A DNA stretch of 7,665 nt, from NCBI GenBank assembly GCA_002693165.1, contig NZOP01000014.1, forward strand, positions 14,718-22,382. Reading direction: 5' to 3'. This DNA comes from Nitrososphaerota archaeon (GTDB taxonomy: Archaea > Thermoproteota > Nitrososphaeria > Nitrososphaerales > UBA57). The notes beneath the pieces are model-generated. The model was not told where the DNA came from. It did no database searches and was given only the letters and a program-made list of their open reading frames with translations. Of this stretch, positions 5,306-7,665 are shown piece after piece. Made by a program: the position numbers and the translations under genes. Position 1 is the stretch's first letter, and each line of letters starts with the position of its first letter.

Positions 5306-6370
5306 ATGAGTAATTATAAAGAATTTAAATTAACACAATATACAGAATCTGGTGGCTGAGGGTCTAAATTTTCTTTAGAAGATTTAGGTCAAATCTTAAG
5401 CTTATTCAATTTGGAAAATAAAAACCCAAATATACTTGTAGATGCATCTACAAGGGACGATGCTGCTATTTATAAAATAACCAATGATACCTGTATTGCA
5501 TTAACAGTAGACTTTTTTCCTCCTAATGTTGATGATCCTTATACTTATGGACAAATAAGCGCTGCCAATTCAATGAGTGATATTTATGCTATGGGAGGAG
5601 ATCCAATAATAGGATTAAATATAGCAGCTTTTCCAAAAATATTTCCAATTGAAGTGATTAATAATATTTTGTTAGGTGCAAAAGAAAAATGTGATGAGGC
5701 AGGATTAAGTATTATAGGTGGACATACAATCTATGACAATGAACCAAAATATGGATTAGCAGTTATAGGAAAAATAAATTGTAATGAAATTATAAAAAAT
5801 AACACTACCAAATCAGGAGATTTATTAATTCTTACAAAAGCTTTAGGCACAGGAATAATTACTCAATTAACAAAAAAAGATTCTAGTAATATCGGCAGTG
5901 CACTAAATGAATCAATAAATTCAATGACTATGTTAAATAAAAAAGCTTCTGAAATAATAAAAAATTTCCCAGTTAATGCATGTGTAGATATAACCGGGTT
6001 CGGCCTTCTTGGACATCTTTATAACATGATTTCACAAAGTAATAAGCATTGTGAATTGAACATAAATGATATCCCTATATTTGAAGGCTTAGATTCAATT
6101 GTAGATATAAACAATCTTTCAACCGGGAGTATAGAAAATATTAAATATCTTGATAAAAAATTAATTGATTTAAAAACAATTGATTCAAAGATCAAATCAA
6201 TAATCTGCGATCCACAAACATCAGGAGGTCTTTTATTATCAACTCCCCCCAAATTTGCTAAAGAGATCATTGAAAAATTAAATAAATCCGGACATAAAAA
6301 AGCATCAATAATAGGAAGTGTTAGAAAAAAGAAAGAATTTGAAAACAAAATAATAAATTTTATTAACTAA
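5306..6370 (+). CDS. selD: Selenophosphate synthetase SelD, itself a selenoprotein (in-frame TGA = Sec18)
   Basis: Reading from the ATG at 5306 through an in-frame TGA at 5357-5359 gives 354 residues, close to E. coli SelD (347). The N-terminus KLTQYTESGG-U-GSKFS aligns with E. coli RLTQYSHGAG-C-GCKIS, placing Sec18 on catalytic Cys17 and Lys21 on catalytic Lys20. Further SelD hallmarks are TRDDAAIY (49-56), the GGHT turn (138-141), CVDITGFGLLGHL with Asp228, and CDPQTSGGLLLS (301-312). SelD makes selenophosphate from selenide and ATP, the selenium donor for Sec-tRNA and selenouridine. Starting at the TTG at 5411 would delete the catalytic residues and most of the N-terminal segment. TGA is not a general sense codon here: the other complete genes are TGA-free in frame, and the Nudix gene stops with TGA. 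argS follows after 5 nt, probably in one operon. SelA, SelB and tRNA-Sec must be encoded elsewhere. Confidence 0.95.
5357..5359 (+). other. Recoded UGA (selenocysteine codon) of selD
   Basis: This TGA is codon 18 of selD, flanked by GGT-GGC and GGG-TCT. It replaces the catalytic Cys codon of non-selenoprotein SelD enzymes, and recognisable SelD sequence continues in the same frame on both sides. Ser20 stands where E. coli has Cys19. Confidence 0.93.
5361..5390 (+). promoter_or_regulatory. Bacterial SECIS-like stem-loop after the selD UGA
   Basis: Two bases after the UGA, the mRNA can form a continuous 13-pair stem (10 Watson-Crick and 3 G-U pairs). The 5' arm is GGTCTAAATTTTC (5361-5373), the loop is TTTA (5374-5377), and the 3' arm is GAAGATTTAGGTC (5378-5390). 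Bacterial selenocysteine insertion uses a hairpin directly downstream of UGA that SelB binds, so placement fits. The apical loop lacks the G expected in its first two positions in bSECIS rules, and the stem is unusually regular, so SelB recognition here may be non-canonical. Confidence 0.75.
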
Positions 6371-6375
6371 ATAAT

Positions 6376-7665
6376 ATGTATTTAAAAAAAACAGAAAATT
6401 TCATTCTAAAGTATTTGAAATCAAAGTATAAAAATAATGATTTAAATGAAATACGAAAAAGCGGAATGATAATCCAAAAATCACCAGTGGGGATAGATTC
6501 TGATTTTGGGACAAGCGTGCCATTGAGATTAGCAAAAATTATTAAAAAAAATCCCATGGATATTGCTAATAATTTAAGCTTAGAACTCGACAAATCAAAA
6601 CCAGAATTTATTTCAGAAATCAAACCTATTAAACCTGGGTATGTAAATTTTACTGTATCAAAAAAATCAATTTCTGATACAGTAAAAAAAATTGTTTTCG
6701 AAAACAATTTTTTAGATAATTATTTCGAACAAAAATCAACTAAAATTCAAATAGAATTTGTAAGTGCAAACCCTACAGGCCCTTTACATGTAGGCCATAT
6801 TAGGGGTGCTGTTTACGGAAGTGCATTAGCTAAAATATTAGAATACTACGGATACAATATCAAAACTGAATATTATATTAATAATGCAGGTAATCAAATA
6901 TCAGAATTTGGACAAAGTATTTTAAATGAAATATTAAAAGCTAATGGAAAAGAAGTTAAAAATACAAACACTACTGACTCATACAAAGGGACATATATAA
7001 AATCACTTGCAAAATCAATTAACAAAGAATTTGAAATAAAAAATAATAAAAATTTAAACTTAGATATAACTAATATTGGTATAAATATAATGCTTCAAAA
7101 CATTGAAAATGACCTCAATGAATTAGGAGTGAAATTTGATGCATGGTTTAAAGAAACTGACTTATTTGACAATGGAATAATCAACGATGTGTCTGAGAAA
7201 CTTGCAAAACGTAATTTAATAGATAAAAAGGATGGAGCTACATGGTTCTTATCAAAGCAATTTGGAGATGACAGGGATAATGTTTTAATAAAACAAGATG
7301 GTAGTCATACTTATTTTTATTCTGACATTGCAAATCATTATAATAAATTCTTTTTAAGAAATTTTGACAAAGTAATTAATATTTGGGGGGCTGATCATCA
7401 AGGCCATATAAGAAGAACTGAATATGCAATGGAAGCATTAGGTGTCAAGCCAGAAAATTTAATAATAAAAATTTCACAAATGGTTACTATAAAAAAAGGA
7501 TCAGAAACTGTAAAAATATCAAAGAGATCAGGTGATTACATTACATTACAAGAGATAGTCAGAGAAGTAGGCAAAGATGCTTGTAGATATTTTTTCTTAT
7601 CAAAATCTCCTAACACACAATTAATATTTGATATTAATCTAGCAAAAACCCAAAATTCAAATAAT
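6376..7665 (+). CDS. argS: Arginyl-tRNA synthetase (class I), 3' truncated by window end
   Basis: The frame is open for 430 codons from the ATG at 6376 to the window edge, so the C-terminal anticodon-binding domain is missing. Residues 1 to about 115 form the ArgRS-specific N-terminal tRNA-binding region. The catalytic domain begins with EFVSANPTGPLHVGHIRGA (127-145), which contains the HIGH motif as HVGH (138-141). EYYINNAGNQISEFG, then INIWGADHQGHIRR, and the KMSKS-equivalent KISKR (380-384) followed by SGDYITL are all characteristic of bacterial ArgRS. The enzyme charges tRNA-Arg with arginine in the cytoplasm. It starts 5 nt after selD without its own Shine-Dalgarno motif, so co-transcription with selD is likely. 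Its early codons contain two strong stacked inverted repeats, unusual for a housekeeping gene. Confidence 0.96.
   Translation, partial: MYLKKTENFILKYLKSKYKNNDLNEIRKSGMIIQKSPVGIDSDFGTSVPLRLAKIIKKNPMDIANNLSLELDKSKPEFISEIKPIKPGYVNFTVSKKSISDTVKKIVFENNFLDNYFEQKSTKIQIEFVSANPTGPLHVGHIRGAVYGSALAKILEYYGYNIKTEYYINNAGNQISEFGQSILNEILKANGKEVKNTNTTDSYKGTYIKSLAKSINKEFEIKNNKNLNLDITNIGINIMLQNIENDLNELGVKFDAWFKETDLFDNGIINDVSEKLAKRNLIDKKDGATWFLSKQFGDDRDNVLIKQDGSHTYFYSDIANHYNKFFLRNFDKVINIWGADHQGHIRRTEYAMEALGVKPENLIIKISQMVTIKKGSETVKISKRSGDYITLQEIVREVGKDACRYFFLSKSPNTQLIFDINLAKTQNSNN
6648..6687. repeat. Perfect 13-bp inverted repeat in early argS
   Basis: TTTTACTGTATCA (6648-6660) and TGATACAGTAAAA (6675-6687) are exact reverse complements around a 14-nt spacer, within the argS codons around NFTVSKKSISDTVKK. 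The right arm shares its last A bases with the palindrome that follows, so the two hairpins would compete or stack. Function unknown. Confidence 0.8.
6686..6713. repeat. Perfect 28-bp palindrome resembling a rho-independent terminator, inside argS
   Basis: AAAAAATTGTTTTC (6686-6699) is followed at once by its exact reverse complement GAAAACAATTTTTT (6700-6713). As RNA it would form a stem of about 12 pairs with a UCGA loop and a U-run at the 3' side, like a weak bidirectional intrinsic terminator. It covers the KIVFENNF codons of argS, so it either regulates, is read through, or arose by chance in AT-rich coding sequence. The stem is mostly A-T, which argues against efficient termination. Confidence 0.75.

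Noticed and set aside
5306..5359. Reading TGA as Trp or Gly (alternative genetic code) or calling selD a pseudogene
   Set aside because: No other gene here has in-frame TGA, Trp is encoded by TGG, and TGA serves as the Nudix stop. The single TGA sits at the catalytic Cys position with a hairpin behind it, and the rest of SelD is intact.
5411..6370. SelD starting at the TTG at 5411
   Set aside because: This start removes the conserved N-terminal segment with the catalytic Sec/Cys and Lys; homology clearly continues upstream through the TGA to the ATG at 5306.

Overview
This is a strongly AT-rich stretch of a bacterial chromosome, densely packed with eight protein genes in three transcription blocks. 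ArgS is bacterial in type, and SelD appears to carry a UGA-encoded selenocysteine with a stem-loop directly after the codon, as expected in a selenocysteine-using bacterium. None of the seven visible gene starts has a convincing Shine-Dalgarno sequence. The species cannot be named from the sequence. The ArgS text recalls Chloroflexota/Firmicutes-like enzymes, but that is a weak impression.

Block 1 (1-3825, + strand) is a nucleotide-sugar cluster. It holds the 3' part of a HddA-like heptose-7-phosphate kinase, a Nudix hydrolase, an extended SDR sugar-nucleotide enzyme, an RmlC-like sugar 3,5-epimerase and a second extended SDR paralogous to the first. The last four genes are coupled by overlaps (ATGA, 8 nt and 23 nt). 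Kinase, epimerase and two SDRs together suggest synthesis of an activated, possibly 6-deoxy, heptose for a surface glycan. The 4,6-dehydratase such a route would need is not in view.

Block 2 (3863-5165, - strand) converges on block 1. It holds a small PglC/WcaJ-like polyprenyl-phosphate sugar-1-phosphate transferase, which would load the first sugar of a glycan onto a membrane lipid carrier, followed by a HAD-superfamily phosphatase. A short hairpin between the convergent blocks may terminate transcription.

Block 3 (5306-7665, + strand) diverges from block 2 across a 140-bp intergenic region with a plausible sigma70-type promoter. It holds selD (selenophosphate synthetase) and, 5 nt later, argS (arginyl-tRNA synthetase, cut by the window end). 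The selD frame has an in-frame TGA at codon 18, exactly at the catalytic Cys of E. coli SelD. A 13-pair stem-loop starts two bases after the TGA. A conventional gene caller would lose the N-terminus and with it the active site.

Besides the genes, several near-perfect inverted repeats lie inside coding sequence: after the selD TGA, in the HAD gene, and two stacked in early argS, one of which looks like a rho-independent terminator. No tRNA, rRNA, insertion sequence or CRISPR array was seen, and no gene-free stretch exceeds 300 bases.
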